From assembly GCA_022059125.1 (NCBI GenBank), contig JAEUWY010000001.1, positions 4,588,001-4,652,000 of the forward strand: a DNA stretch of 64,000 nt. Direction: 5' to 3'. This document shows positions 1-11,194 of the stretch, piece after piece. This DNA comes from Corynespora cassiicola. Taxonomy: Eukaryota > Ascomycota > Dothideomycetes > Pleosporales > Corynesporascaceae. The position numbers were made by a program, and so were the translations under genes. Positions within the stretch are counted from its first letter, which is position 1. The number at the start of each line of letters is the position of its first letter. The notes beneath the pieces were generated by a model that was given only the letters and a program-made list of their open reading frames with translations, did not search any database and had not been told where the DNA came from.

Positions 1-1036
1 GGTTGAGTAAATTATCACCAGATTCATGTCGGTCGGTGGAATAGGGTAGCGTTACGAAGATGATTCACTCATGTGTTCCGATACGAAAGACTACGGACGC
101 TCTACATCTTCCTTTCAGTCTTCATCAATTGGCAGTCGCGGCGGATACTGTGACATACGGACACCGGGCTGGCGTTAGCTTGAAAAGATATGGAAATGGA
201 AAAAAAAGTCCCTGCATACTTGAACGCGTTGTGAAGTGGCTTCTCGCCATCTGTCGGCTTATCGTTGAGTGCTCGAGCTGTGTTGGCTTGCGCAAGTGTG
301 ATGTTGCGCCTAGACCGATGGCTTGGTGAATGACTCCAGCCCTGTCCTCACCCCACGGTTATTCAACGACATTGGCGCATGCTGTGACCGTTCCAGCCTG
401 CCGCTGCCCATGGCTCCAATGGGAAGGCCCCGCACTTCAAGGGTGGCGCGGAATTAGATGGCATTGGTGCCATGCTCGGCCCGTCATAAACTTCTCTGAT
501 TTGACCGTACCAGGGGCGTCCCCTTGATTCCTTGAGTTGTGCCCGCATTGTCGACGAGGATGCTCGCAGGGTGATTGTCAGCAACAGGAAGGCCGGGACG
601 ATCGACAGCCGAGATAACGGTTAAGGCAACAGCTAGACTGCAAGGGGCTAGAATCATCTGAAATGGTCATAGCTTCAATAGCTCTCGAAACTCTGGAGAG
701 CCGTGCGGTTCCTAAGCCACTGAGTTGTGTTGTGCTCAGCTTATACTCTTGGGCAAGGGGTTTGCAGGTCATCCCATAAAACCCGGGGACATCCGCACAC
801 TGCTGCGACTGACACTTTTGCCCACATATCCCTTTGTCAGGTCAGTGAATGAGTCTACAACTCCGTTTCGGTTCCCCACCAAAGTCCTAACGCGTTTGAA
901 GGATTCTGGTGCTACGCCACACCTTGTTATAAGCGGCCCCCCTCCAAAACATTTTATTCATCCCCTTCTCGACTCTCGCTCCTTGCGTCGTGCTTTTCTC
1001 TTTTGTTAGATACCCCGTTTATCCTTTGACTTCACA
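1..1036. other. Upstream intergenic region, no gene seen
   Basis: All reading frames here are short, overlap each other and show no recognisable domain. The last about 100 bases before 1037 are pyrimidine-rich (TCTCGACTCTCGCTCC, then CTTTTCTC), as expected for a fungal core promoter and leader of the oxidoreductase gene that follows. Confidence 0.5.
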
Positions 1037-2326
1037 ATGAGCACCGAAACCATTCTCATTCTAGGTGGATCCTTCGCTGGCATCAATGCCGCCCACTATG
1101 CCCTGAGGCACACTGTTCCCAAGCTGCCCAAGAAGGATGGCACAACGTACACCGTTACGCTAGTGAACCCCTCCAAGGACTTCTACTGGAGGATTGCTGC
1201 ACCCCGAGCTACTGCTTCAGGGGAGCTCATGCCAGCGAGCAAACTCTTTTATCCCATCGAGCCCGCTTTTGCTTACGCCAAGGATCAGTTCACCTTTGTC
1301 CAGGGTACTGCAACACATGTAGACTCGGCTGGCCAAACCGTCTCTGTTACTACGGCCACTGGCGAACAGCAATCGATTCCATACGTCGCTCTGATCATTG
1401 CGACCGGAATCAGCACGCCGTCCCCACTCTTCACTCAGACGACGGGCGCCGATGAGCTCACCAACACCTACGATGCCTTCCACAAGGCTCTTGCGGAGGC
1501 CAAGACAGTCGTGATCGGAGGTGGAGGTCCGGTCGGCGTTGAGACGGCAGGAGAGATTGCCGAGTTCCTAAACGGAAAGCCCGGCTTCTTGGCTTCAAAG
1601 CCGAAGGATCCCAAGGCCAAGGTCACACTCATTTGCGCTGAGAAGAAGCTGCTTCCCATCTTGCGCGAGGCCATCGCCAAGAAGGCAGAGAAGTACTTGA
1701 ACAGGCTCGGAGCCGACGTGGTCTACAACACCAAGGTGGTCTCCGCGACACCGGCAGGAGAGGGCGAGGCATACAAGAGCATCGTGGAGCTGTCCGACGG
1801 CAAGTCTCTCGAAGCAGACATCTACATCGATGCCACTGGCGCCCGCCCCAACACCTCATTCCTGCCCAAGGAGTGGCTCGACAACCGCAACAAGGTTGCC
1901 TGCAACCCCAAGACCCTCCGCGTCGAGCACGAATCTGCCGGCGCGCGCGTCTATGTCATTGGCGACGCTGGATCCTACACTCGCGGCGGCGTGCAGGACC
2001 AGGGCGCGGCTATCCCAGTCGTGTTGACCAACCTGAGGACCGACCTCACCGCATACATTTCCGGCGAGGCGGCGGGTCCTGACCGACACTACGAGCCCAA
2101 TCTCTCTGAGAACCAACTCGTGCCCATCGGAACCTCCAAGGGTGTCGGTGCTGCAATGGGCTGGAAGCTTCCCAGCATCATGGTCTGGATGATCAAGGGT
2201 CGCGACTACATGATTGGCATGCTGGCAGAGAACCAGCTCAATGGTGGCAACTTCAAGAAGGAAGGAAAGTGGAAGCCTCAGCCTGCTGCTGCTGCGACAG
2301 CAAAGACTGGTCTTAGCAGCGGTTGA
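1037..2326 (+). CDS. AIF/AMID-like FAD-dependent pyridine nucleotide-disulphide oxidoreductase
   Basis: A single uninterrupted exon of 429 residues. The N terminus has an FAD-binding Rossmann motif (ILGGSFAGINAAH, about residues 8-20). A second dinucleotide-binding motif for NAD(P)H (VVIGGGGPVGVETAGE) lies near residues 158-173. The family motifs DATGARPN and VYVIGDAGSY (about residue 309, contacting FAD) follow in the usual order. Length and order fit the AMID/AIFM2 (ferroptosis suppressor-like) group of quinone or NADH oxidoreductases. No N-terminal mitochondrial presequence or C-terminal membrane helix is obvious. The start ATG follows a pyrimidine-rich leader and begins exactly before the flavin motif. 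The substrate cannot be told from sequence. Other members of the class II pyridine nucleotide-disulphide family are the main alternative. Confidence 0.88.
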   Translation: MSTETILILGGSFAGINAAHYALRHTVPKLPKKDGTTYTVTLVNPSKDFYWRIAAPRATASGELMPASKLFYPIEPAFAYAKDQFTFVQGTATHVDSAGQTVSVTTATGEQQSIPYVALIIATGISTPSPLFTQTTGADELTNTYDAFHKALAEAKTVVIGGGGPVGVETAGEIAEFLNGKPGFLASKPKDPKAKVTLICAEKKLLPILREAIAKKAEKYLNRLGADVVYNTKVVSATPAGEGEAYKSIVELSDGKSLEADIYIDATGARPNTSFLPKEWLDNRNKVACNPKTLRVEHESAGARVYVIGDAGSYTRGGVQDQGAAIPVVLTNLRTDLTAYISGEAAGPDRHYEPNLSENQLVPIGTSKGVGAAMGWKLPSIMVWMIKGRDYMIGMLAENQLNGGNFKKEGKWKPQPAAAATAKTGLSSG

Positions 2327-2791
2327 TTCGATTGTTGTGTCGCTGGCGGTAAGCAATGGGAGGAATTGGGAGACATTGGTGGTAGTACTTCGCTCGCTTT
2401 CATATACCCTGGATCGGAGGTTTTTCATAATTTGCTCGATAGTTGTTGTCCTAATCACATCTCTTGGTTTCTTTGTTCCATGAAAATCCCGCCTCATTCG
2501 AAATTATGCAAGATGCCAACGATGCCCAACCTCCATTACGCAAGCCCCATCCCAGTCCTTACAAAGTGACGCTGGTGCTAGCCCCGTCGATCAGCATTCC
2601 GAGCCCGCCTTCCCCCCAAAATTAAGCTTAAACTTAGCGCGGCTCGGCTCGGCTCCAGAAGCTCCAAAATTTCCCTTCCTCATAGCTCCCCGCCAAAACC
2701 TTTCAAGACAACTCACGCCCACCACCACGCCCTCCCCCCTCCGCCGTCTCCGCACGCCGCCGCCAAAAAAACGAGAAGCTCAGCGGCAACA
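2327..2791. other. Intergenic spacer between two plus-strand genes
   Basis: It holds the 3' end of the oxidoreductase transcript and the promoter of the exosome gene. A short tandem run of CGGCT units (GGCTCGGCTCGGCTC, about 2642-2655) and a C-rich stretch lie just before the next ATG. No coding region is supported. Confidence 0.5.
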
Positions 2792-3847
2792 ATGGCCTCG
2801 ACACTCCCCACCATGACGTTCCCGCGCCCCATCTTCGCCGCCCTAACCCCCCACCCCTTCCTCCAAGCCCACCTCACCGCCGACAAGTCCCCCATCCGCG
2901 CAAACGGACGCCTCGCCCCCGACTTCCGCGCCCCGGGCGTAAACACGGGATCGCTGACGCACTGCAACGGCTCCGCAGTCGTGCGCCTCGGCAACACGAG
3001 CGTCGTGTGCGGCGTGCGCGCCGAGATCCTCAAGGAGGGCGACATTTCGAGCACGACCGACTACCTACAACAGCAGCAGGCCAGCCAATCACCCGAGGAA
3101 TATGACGACCGCGCAGAGATGGAGGACCTGCGCCTTCTGGTTCCCAACGTGGAGCTCAGCACCGGGTCCACGCCGCAGCACATTCCCGGCAATGCGCCGA
3201 GTACGTATGCGCAAACGCTGATTACGCGGATTCGCGCTTTGCTGCTGAACACGCGCCTGCTGTGCGCAGAGGATTTGCGCGTCGTGTATGACGCGCCGGC
3301 CAACCCGGGGGCGGAGGACGACGATGGCGAGACGGAGGCGCAGCTCAAGGGGTACTGGGTGCTCTACCTGGACATATTCTTCATCTCCATTGACGGGAAT
3401 GCGTTTGATGCCGCTTGGTTCAGCATCCTGGCCGCGCTCCGCGACACGCTTATTCCGCGCGCGTTTTGGGATCCGGAGCTTGAGGCTGTCTTGTGTTCGG
3501 ATGCGCCGAGTGAGGCGCGCAGGCTGCAGTTGAGGGGCTTGCCGGTGCCGAGCACGTTTGCCGTGTTTGAAGGGAGGTGGGATGGCGAAGTCGAGGACGA
3601 GGACGATGAGGAAGGGAGGAGCTGGGTGTTGAGTGACCCCGATGCGTTTGAGGAGAGCGTGTGCAGGGAGACGGTGTGCGTGGTTGTCGATTGCTCAAAG
3701 GGGAAGAAGGGAACCAAGGATCTGATTGTGAGGAAGATTGAGAAGAGTGGCGGTGGTGTTGTCGACAGAGATATGCTCAAGGGATTGGTTAAGAGGGCGG
3801 CGGATAGGTGGGGAGTCGTGCAGAAGGCGGTCCTCGGGAACGCTTGA
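2792..3847 (+). CDS. RRP43: Exosome complex subunit of the RNase PH fold, Rrp43-type
   Basis: An uninterrupted 351-residue frame. The N-terminal half contains the RNase PH-family signature: SPIRANGRLAPDFR, then NTGSLTHCNGSAVVRLGNTSVVCGVRAEI (about residues 30-80). The distal half has the LYLDIFFISIDGNAFDAAWFSILAAL segment that packs in the hexameric ring. Eukaryotic ring subunits of this family lack catalytic residues and form the structural core of the 3'-5' RNA exosome in nucleus and cytoplasm. The N terminus (FPRPIFAALTPHPFLQAHL) resembles Rrp43 more than Rrp42 or Rrp45, which are the alternatives. An acidic insert (EVEDEDDEEG, about residues 266-275) is an unstructured surface loop. The gene sits 465 bp downstream of the oxidoreductase gene on the same strand. 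Confidence 0.85.
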   Translation: MASTLPTMTFPRPIFAALTPHPFLQAHLTADKSPIRANGRLAPDFRAPGVNTGSLTHCNGSAVVRLGNTSVVCGVRAEILKEGDISSTTDYLQQQQASQSPEEYDDRAEMEDLRLLVPNVELSTGSTPQHIPGNAPSTYAQTLITRIRALLLNTRLLCAEDLRVVYDAPANPGAEDDDGETEAQLKGYWVLYLDIFFISIDGNAFDAAWFSILAALRDTLIPRAFWDPELEAVLCSDAPSEARRLQLRGLPVPSTFAVFEGRWDGEVEDEDDEEGRSWVLSDPDAFEESVCRETVCVVVDCSKGKKGTKDLIVRKIEKSGGGVVDRDMLKGLVKRAADRWGVVQKAVLGNA

Positions 3848-4903
3848 GGTGGTTGGATACCCGCTACAGATTACACGGTGGTATGGTTTTGTCTAGGACT
3901 CTGACTACGCGTACCATGGACGTGGCTGGAACAATTGGGATGCGAAAGGGAAAATGGCGTACGTAGGACAGAGGACTACCGTCTCGTCCACGCACGCACG
4001 CACATATGCATGACGACACCGCCGATTCCCGTGCGAATCAGCTAGAGAGACACAGGCGTGCCACCCAAGTAAAAAAAATCAGGGAAAGGAACAGAGGCAT
4101 GCATGTCCTCCGCGACATGCTCCCGGCCCCTCACACATCACCCCTCTCTCTCACTCACACATTGCACACCACCACACACGCAATGTAAGACTCAATGAAG
4201 ATGAGAAACATTGTCAAAATCTAGAAATGTCATACAATACATCACATCGGACATGATAGCCCGCCTTCCCACCCACCCGTTCATTCCCCCATGATAAAAA
4301 AAAAAAGTTGCAAACGCCAGTGTGGTAATACCCGCCGTGAATCTCCAAAAATACGAGAAAGACAGTACAAGAAAGAGACAGTGGAAAAGAAAAGGAAAAA
4401 AAAGGCCAAACGCAAAATACCAACTCGTAATGCTCCACCAGTATCAAGTCGCCGGGAGTATGCATTGATGCTTTGTTTTGTGCGCGAAAAAAAGGGAGGA
4501 TAGGACAGGAAAGATGCAGAGCGCCCCGGGGGATATTTTTCGGAAAACTTGGATGGGGTAGAGGCAAGTAAGAAAAAAGAAATCTCCAGAGGGGGGGAGA
4601 CGATGTAAAGAAGAAGAAGAAGAAGAAGAAGAAGAGTAAAAGACATGAACAAAGGGAAGAGATAAAAGCGACAGGACGGGATATCATCTGCACATATCCC
4701 AGAGGCGCCAAACTCCCCTTCTTGCACGACCCAAATCCTCCGCCCTTCGTAAACAATCCCGTCTTCCAGTCCCGGTATTACCCATTCCAATGCAAGCGCA
4801 CTGTATGCAGACGCTGGTGCTCGAAAACAGAAGAAAAAATGTCGTAAATGGAGGGCAGTCGTCCTCAATATCGTTTCGTCAAATTATAGGGGTGGTGTGC
4901 CCT
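3848..4903. other. Convergent 3' intergenic region with simple repeats
   Basis: The region separates the convergent exosome and kinase genes. It contains A-rich tracts, GT/CA-rich stretches (CACACATTGCACACCACCACACACG) and a GAA microsatellite. Minus-strand open frames here are strongly biased by the TTC/TTTTC repeats and are not credible genes. Confidence 0.5.
4607..4635. repeat. AAG/GAA trinucleotide microsatellite
   Basis: About nine tandem AAG units in the 3' intergenic region downstream of the kinase gene. It is an ordinary simple repeat likely to vary in length between isolates. Confidence 0.9.
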
Positions 4904-7273
4904 TTACCTCACCATGCGCTTGGAACGGATGATGAAGGGGCTAGGCATGTCGGGCTCCGTCTCCGGGTCCCAGACCGCAGGCTCGTTCATGATGCGGCCC
5001 TTCATGGGGCTCCTAAGTCCGGACTTGTAGCCGCGCTTGCCCTCGTCTTCGCTCATGGTCTGTACAGGAATGCCACGAGCCTGTTGGAGCTCGACGAGTG
5101 TGCGGCCCTGGATACCGTTGTTGCGGATAGCCTGCATACGCATGTGCTCGTTGGTGCCATTCTTCTTCTTAAGACCATCCGCCGACTTGGCGCCCGCTTT
5201 GCGTGCAGGACTCATTTCGGCAGACCGTGTAGACTTCTGTCGTGTGGGCGAGGCCGCAACAATGGGAACAGCCGATGCAGGGCGGGGCTTGGAACCAGAG
5301 GGTGCAAGGCTGGGTGCGTTTGCCAGGCGCTGGGTCGGCTTCAGCAGTGGACGCTGAGCAGCTGCAAGTGCCTTGAAGGGATCACTGTTCGCACTGCGTC
5401 CGCCCGACGAGCTGCGGGCACGAGTTGGCGAGGGCAGCACTGGGATATCGTCGTCGTCTAGATCGCCATTCCACTCTTCTTCAGTTGGCGATGGTGGCAC
5501 ATCGGCGTCCCACTTCTTTGAGCCTTCCTTAGCAGCAGCAAAGATGTTGGTGCGAGCCTGACGGCGAGGAGAAAGCGCGAGACCAGAAATTGCATTGGAG
5601 GCCGGGGCAGGCGAGGGCTCTCCCATCTGGACATCCATCGGAGAGGGAGGGGCCTGGGCAGCGAACATCGTCTGAGCTCGGGCAAGGGGCGCTCGGCTTG
5701 TGCGCTTCTTGAGTTGGAGCTTTGGGACTGTGTCTTCTACCGGCTGCTCATCCAGGGAGAGCGACGAAATGTCGGTTCCGCTGGCGATGTCCGAGTTGGA
5801 ACCGACAGTGCTCGTTGATCCATTGATGAGGATGGTGTCTGCATCTGCTGGAAATAAAGGTCCTTGATCAGTAGGCATGGTCGGAGTGTTTGATCGGGGT
5901 GCAAGCCTGGGCGATGTACTAAGCCGAGCAGGGTATCTCTTTAGTTGCTTTTCCACCCTCTCGTTCACCTCGCGCTCAAATCGCTGCTGAAGCTTGGACA
6001 GCTCGGTCTGAATGACGCGCTCCGCCTCAACGCGGACCTGACGGTCAATCTCTAGTCGTGCTTTGACTTCCCACTCACGACGTAGCTGCGAGTCGATCTC
6101 CTTGCGCGCCTGCTCGAGCTGGACATCAAGACGAGACTGGATATCCTTCTCCTTGCGAGCAAACATCTCCTTCTGATCTTTGAGGTCCTGTCCCAGCTGG
6201 ACAACTTCCTGCTCCTTGCGCATCAACCTCACGATGGGAAGGTTCAAGAGCTGCGCAGTATCGGGACGGTTGCTGGGGAAGACCTGGAGACAGCTAGCGA
6301 TAACCTTCTTAAGTTCCTGAGAGTAGCAGCTAGGAATGGCTGGGTAGTCTCCCCTCTTAATCTTCTGGATGAGCTCAAAGTGCGTCTTCGCGTTGAATGG
6401 CGGCTCCTGGGCGCACATTTCATAGATTATACAGCCAAGCGCCCAGATGTCTGAGTGCGGGCCGTACTGCTCAGCCTTGCAGATCTCGGGAGACATGTAG
6501 AAAGGAGTACCGACGTAGGTCGAGGCAAAGTCGTGGGACTGGAGAATCTTAGACAGGCCGAAGTCGCCAAGCTTGACAGAGTTGTCTTCGCCGAGGAAGA
6601 CTGGGATGGTCAGCACAGGCGCAGGGTGGGGCGCGCACACCAGATACTCACTGTTCTCAGGCTTCAAGTCACGGTGGAGAATCATGGGCTTGCCATTGCC
6701 GCGGGGCTTTGCATTGGGAGCCAAGCCCATGACATGGCGGCCGGCCGGCGGCGTGTCTTCTCCGTAGTGGCATCGGTACAGGGCGCTGACGATCTGGCTG
6801 AAGATGCTCCAGACAAACTCCTCATCAGCGAACTGCCTCTTGCGCTTCAGGTCCTTGATGACGCGGCCCAAATCGCCGTTTCCACAGTACTCCATGTACA
6901 GGTGCAGATCCTGCGACGCCTTGATGTGGTCCCGCTCGAAGTAGGCGACGATGTTGGGGTGGCGGAGCTCCTTGAGGATGGACAGCTCGGCCTGTAGCTG
7001 CTCGCGCTCCTTCTGCGACATCTTGGAGTAGCTGATTTCCTTGCGGCAGAGGATCTGGAGGGGGTATGAGCAAAGGGCAAGGTTGGTGTGCCGGGCGGCG
7101 GCGGGGGCAGAGCAGAGCACATACATAGCCATCCGACTTGCGCTTGACCTTGCGGATGATTCCAAAAGAACCGTGTCCTGTAGAGCGGTTAGAGCGAGTC
7201 GCGGGTGCGGGAGGCAGGCGGCGCGCGGCGTACCAATCTTCTCGAGGACATCATACTTGTCGTCCTCAGGCAT
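4904..7273 (-). CDS. nimA: NIMA-family serine/threonine protein kinase (Nek2/Kin3-like)
   Basis: Proposed exons (minus strand) are 7273-7234, 7177-7125, 7054-6652 and 6600-4904, giving about 730 residues. Splicing restores the glycine loop (LEKIGHGSFGIIRKVKRKSDGY) and joins the catalytic loop HRDLKPEN to IFLGEDNSVKLGDFG. The kinase domain covers about residues 8-290, with the VAIK-type lysine in ILCRKEISYSKM, the activation segment STYVGTPFYMSPE and the APE-like SPE. A coiled coil rich in E, Q and R follows (about residues 300-420). The tail is long, disordered and S/P-rich, with many SP sites. This is the NIMA/Nek layout: kinase plus coiled coil. NIMA kinases promote mitotic entry and chromosome condensation in fungi. 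The third intron (51 nt) is a multiple of three without stops, so unspliced RNA stays open. Polarity and 5' sequence are shared with a divergent ankyrin-BTB gene. Confidence 0.92.
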   Translation of the reverse strand: MPEDDKYDVLEKIGTPRAACLPHPRLALTALQDTVLLESSARSSASRMAMYVLCSAPAAARHTNLALCSYPLQILCRKEISYSKMSQKEREQLQAELSILKELRHPNIVAYFERDHIKASQDLHLYMEYCGNGDLGRVIKDLKRKRQFADEEFVWSIFSQIVSALYRCHYGEDTPPAGRHVMGLAPNAKPRGNGKPMILHRDLKPENSEYLVCAPHPAPVLTIPVFLGEDNSVKLGDFGLSKILQSHDFASTYVGTPFYMSPEICKAEQYGPHSDIWALGCIIYEMCAQEPPFNAKTHFELIQKIKRGDYPAIPSCYSQELKKVIASCLQVFPSNRPDTAQLLNLPIVRLMRKEQEVVQLGQDLKDQKEMFARKEKDIQSRLDVQLEQARKEIDSQLRREWEVKARLEIDRQVRVEAERVIQTELSKLQQRFEREVNERVEKQLKRYPARLSTSPRLAPRSNTPTMPTDQGPLFPADADTILINGSTSTVGSNSDIASGTDISSLSLDEQPVEDTVPKLQLKKRTSRAPLARAQTMFAAQAPPSPMDVQMGEPSPAPASNAISGLALSPRRQARTNIFAAAKEGSKKWDADVPPSPTEEEWNGDLDDDDIPVLPSPTRARSSSGGRSANSDPFKALAAAQRPLLKPTQRLANAPSLAPSGSKPRPASAVPIVAASPTRQKSTRSAEMSPARKAGAKSADGLKKKNGTNEHMRMQAIRNNGIQGRTLVELQQARGIPVQTMSEDEGKRGYKSGLRSPMKGRIMNEPAVWDPETEPDMPSPFIIRSKRMVR

Positions 7274-7728
7274 GGTGCGGATAGGTATGTGCAAATAACA
7301 TGCAACGAGGGTTATTCTGCTAGGTTAGTGGAGCGGAGGTGAGGTGGAATGGCGAGAGACGAGAGGCAATGTCGAAGAGGAGGAGGGTTGTGTTGCAGGA
7401 GCCGGGGGGCCAACTAAGAAGAAGAGGACGAGGCGTGGGTCCCGTGTTGGTTTACACGAGTAAACACGCGCCCGTCGCTACCAGCAACCGCCGCACGGGC
7501 CGCGACCCTGCGCCCACCACGCAGTCTGCGCAAGCCTCTGCGTCCCGCCAGAGCCCGCCAGAGCCGCCCCCCCTGCCGCACGCCCGCCCCGGCCGCCCCG
7601 GCCGCAATCGCGTGGTTATCGCCGATGGTTCGACGCCACTGCGTTTCGATGCCGTGCTTTTTGTGACGCCCGCCTGCTTCTCTTTTTCCACCCCTCTCCA
7701 CGCAGTGCCACGCAGTGCCACGCATGCA
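7274..7728. promoter_or_regulatory. Bidirectional promoter between kinase and ankyrin-BTB genes
   Basis: The two start codons face away from each other across 455 bases. The centre is very GC-rich (CGCCCGCCCCGGCCGCCCCGGCCGC, about 7580-7605). A direct repeat GCAGTGCCAC occurs twice just before the BTB start (about 7702-7722). No TATA box is evident. Open frames here are GC-rich artefacts. Confidence 0.45.
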
Positions 7729-9769
7729 ATGGCCGACAACACGACGCTCCGGAAGCACCAGATCGAGGTCGCCCTGGCCATGGAGAACCAGGCCATCTCG
7801 TCCGGCCAGCTCAAGGAGGACAACCCGCTGGACCTGAGCGACGAGTTCCGCGTCTTCTGCGAGGCCTGTCGGCGGGGCGATCTCAAGGTCTGCCAGGAGA
7901 TGATATCCACCGGCGGCGTGAACATCAACTCGCGCGACAAGTTCGACTACACCCCACTGATTCTTGTAAGCTTGGACCTTTGTTATTCCGCGCTACTTGC
8001 CGGGCCCCCCAGCCAGCACGCGATGGTGACCGTTAATTTCCAAGGCTAGCCTCTGCGGCCACTATGAAGTCATACAACTGCTGCTAGAGAACGGCGCCCT
8101 CTGTGAAAGAGACACCTTCCAAGGCGAGCGCTGTCTCTACAATGCCCTCAACGACCGCATCCGCAATCTGCTGCTCTCCTACGATTACGCAAAGTCGACG
8201 AACCCTCTGCAACCGCTCGCCGCGCACGTCACCTCGCTTCTGACGCGATCGACACCGAACACGGCCGATATCACCATAACGACGTACGATCAGAGTTTCC
8301 ATCTGCACAAGTTCATACTAGCCGCGCGCTCCCCATACTTTGCAAACAAGTTGGCAGCTGCGCCCGCAACGACGTCATGGAAACTTCCAGACAAGATCCC
8401 TGCAGATTCGCTAGGAATCGCCTTGCAGTACCTTTATTTTTCCGAGGTGTCCCTGCGGAAGGCAACGTTTGGTCTGAGCGACGAGGAAGAGGAGCTCGTG
8501 TTGAGAGGCATCGACAAGATTGGCCGACAGCTGGAAATCGACCGACTGTTCGACGATGTCACCGAGGTCCAAGACCGACGCCAGCTGCGGCAGCGGAGAG
8601 CTGACGAGCTGGATCGCGGCCGAGACCAGCTGGAGACCTGGTTCAAGAATAACGTGCTTAGGAACAAAATGGTTGTCGACATGGACAAGGTCGACGGCGT
8701 CCAGTGGGATCGCAATAATCCCATCTTCGCCGATATCCTCCTAAGAGCAGATGACGATGAGGACGTTGAAAGTTCGGAGCAAACCGAGGCTTCTCCTGGT
8801 CCTTCAGAAGCATCGACACCACCCGTTCGTCAAACGTCGGGCCCGCTCAACGGCATCCCGATCGGGCCTGTTGCGTCCCGCTCGCCTTCGCAGCACCGTA
8901 AGCCGCGGAAGTCGACCATCATCCCAGTCCATCGAGCCATGCTTCTCAGGTCAGAGTACTTCTCGACCATGTTTAGCTCGTCCTTTAGGGAAGCCCAAGA
9001 TACACAACACTTGCAGATTGTGACATTAGACTGCTCTCCGGCCGTGCTGGAGACTGTCTTGACCTTTCTGTACACTGAGCGTGCAGACTTTGGTCTTGAT
9101 GTTGCAGTCGATGTGTTGTTCACTGCAGATCAGTTGTTTATTGAAAAGCTCAAGCAACGCGCGGCACTCATCATTTCCTCGCTGGGCAACGGCTCGCACT
9201 CGACCGTTGAATCAGATAACCCTCGTGGAGAAATCGACGAGGATGAAGCTATTGATATCTATGAAATCATCCGTGCTGGATGGGATACCAGAGTACAGCG
9301 ACTCGAAGAATTTGGAGCACGCTACATTGCCTATCGTTTGGAACGGTACATTGACGAGCCTGAATTCGCCGAATTGGTGACAGAATCGGCGAACAGGGTC
9401 AAGGCCCGACAAGAGACCGATACCGTCGAATTGGTAGATGACATCCGGTACTACCTTTCTGAACGGTTTAGACTCCGCTTCGAAGACAGTGGCTTAGACG
9501 AGATGATGGACGAATCAGCCCACGAAAACAACGACATCCCCGTGGAAGCGTTGGCAGATCTTGATATCTCTAGTAGAGACCAAGAATTGCCTGGAGCAAT
9601 TCACAAACCGGACATGGTGGCAGACGTCGAGACGCAGTTCGCCGCAGGTGCAATCCGGACATTGGACGGCGAAATTGCAGGCGATGAATTCCAACAAGAT
9701 GCGCTCAATTATCAAATCTTGCTTGGTAAGATTGATACACTCCTTGAGAATCTCAGCCTCGACGCATAG
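7729..9769 (+). CDS. Ankyrin repeat and double BTB/POZ domain protein
   Basis: Exons are 7729-7965 and 8045-9769 (intron 7966-8044), giving 653 residues. Splicing joins DYTPLIL to ASLCGHYEVIQLLLENGA, a textbook ankyrin repeat (about residues 40-110). A first BTB segment follows (ITITTYDQSFHLHKFILAARSPYFANKLA, from about residue 155). The second BTB has the core STIIPVHRAMLLRSEYFSTMF, then LDCSPAVLETVLTFLYTERADF (about residues 370-440). Linkers are acidic. The layout matches ABTB1/BPOZ-like proteins and their yeast relatives, which are substrate adaptors for cullin-3 ubiquitin ligases. The specific substrate is unknown. The C-terminal 150 residues are rich in E and D. Confidence 0.87.
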
Positions 9770-10067
9770 TTTAGCGTAGAGCTTGCGGGCCTAAGCCGGC
9801 CTTGTTGGTGTTAGAGCTACGAATCACGCCGATAGACGCTTGACGCATAGAATACGGGCATTAAGATAAACCATGAAGAAAAAAGGCGTTTTGGTATTTA
9901 CCACTCGATTTTCGAAACTTTCGTATTTGCCAGAACAAACACGAAGACGTAGATTTGATGCTGTCGATTTCGGAACCCCGCAGTGACATCAGAGAGTCTG
10001 CCCCACTTTGCTCGGAATCCAAATAATGCAACCGCGCGCCACGTCTTACAAATAATGTGCAATCATT

Positions 10068-11194
10068 ATGCGCAGTCTCTACACCCTCACTCCTCTTCTC
10101 CGCTCACCACCAGCTCTTCCCTCCTTAAAGGCGCGTCCAATTGCGCATAGAACCTTTTGTCGGCCACCAATTGCGCCCGCTACTCATCTCCGAAAGCTTG
10201 CAACCATGTCGACCGAATCGACCCAATCCAAAGCTTGTAAGAGCTCTTATCCGACACATGATTACACGAGGCTGATCGGATGATTAGGCTGCAACACGCC
10301 AGCAGTCATCGTCAAAGGCTATGAGCCCAAGGGCGAATACATCACCGCCGATGGCTTGAAGACTTGTGGGTCCCACCTCTGCCTCCGAATTTCGCATCGT
10401 ATCCGAGGCACGAACAGCTGTTCCTGATCTGCCAGAACGGCGATTCGGCCATGACTCGCCTCGAGATGATCGGCTAACAAAGTTCGCCAATAGACTCGAC
10501 TGGCCCCAAGGATGCGAAAAAAGGAATCCTCGTTGTCTACGATATTTTCGGCTTCTTCCCCCAGACGCTACAGGGCGCCGATATCCTCGCCTATCACGAC
10601 AAAGAGCAGCAGTACCAGGTCTTCATCCCCGACTTTTTCGAGGGCGAGGCGGCTGACATCAGCTGGTATCCCCCGGACAACGAGGAGAAGGGCCAGAAGC
10701 TAGGCGAATTCTTCAAGACGAAGGCGGCGCCGCCAAAGACTCTGCCCCGCATTCCGAAGATCGTCGAGGAGCTGAAGAAGAGCAGGGGCATTGACACATG
10801 GGCAATCCTGGGATACTGCTGGGGCGGCAAGGTACGGCGCGCTCCGCGACCCAAATAAACATAATTGCTAATTCAACATCGACAGATCGTCAACCTCTCT
10901 TCCTTTGAGGGCACCCCATTCAAGGCCGCCGCAGCCTGCCACCCCGCCATGGTTGCTGGCGATGATGCGCCTGGCATCACCATCCCCTTCGCCATGCTGC
11001 CCTCCAAGGACGAGAGCAAGGAGGACGTGGAGAAGTGGCAGAAGGGCATCAAGACGCCCAACATCGTCGAATGGTTCCCCACCCAGGTCCATGGCTGGAT
11101 GGCCGCCAGGAGCAACCTCGAGGACGAGGAGGTCAAGAAGGAGTACCAGCGCGGCTACCAGCTTGTCCTCGACTTCTTCCGCAAGCATGTGTGA
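10068..11194 (+). CDS. Dienelactone hydrolase family protein, possible dual start
   Basis: Exons are 10068-10236, 10288-10365, 10494-10831 and 10886-11194, giving 297 residues. The hydrolase domain starts around CCNTPAVIVKGYEPKGEYITADGLKTYSTG and continues to ILVVYDIFGFFPQTLQGADILA. The nucleophile is the Cys in GYCWGGK, as in dienelactone hydrolases (Cys-Asp-His), and the likely catalytic His is in VHGWMAAR. The intron after GGK interrupts the domain right behind the nucleophile. Relatives include yeast Aim2 and many fungal cytosolic or mitochondrial hydrolases of unknown substrate. The first 46 residues carry many R, S, A, P and L and no D or E, which looks like a mitochondrial presequence. 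A second ATG at 10206 (MSTES) would give the usual 251-residue form. Confidence 0.88.

Noticed and set aside
4214..4868. Minus-strand frames rich in F, L and S
   Set aside because: Their composition follows the AAG/GAA and A-rich repeats on the plus strand; no domain or conserved start.
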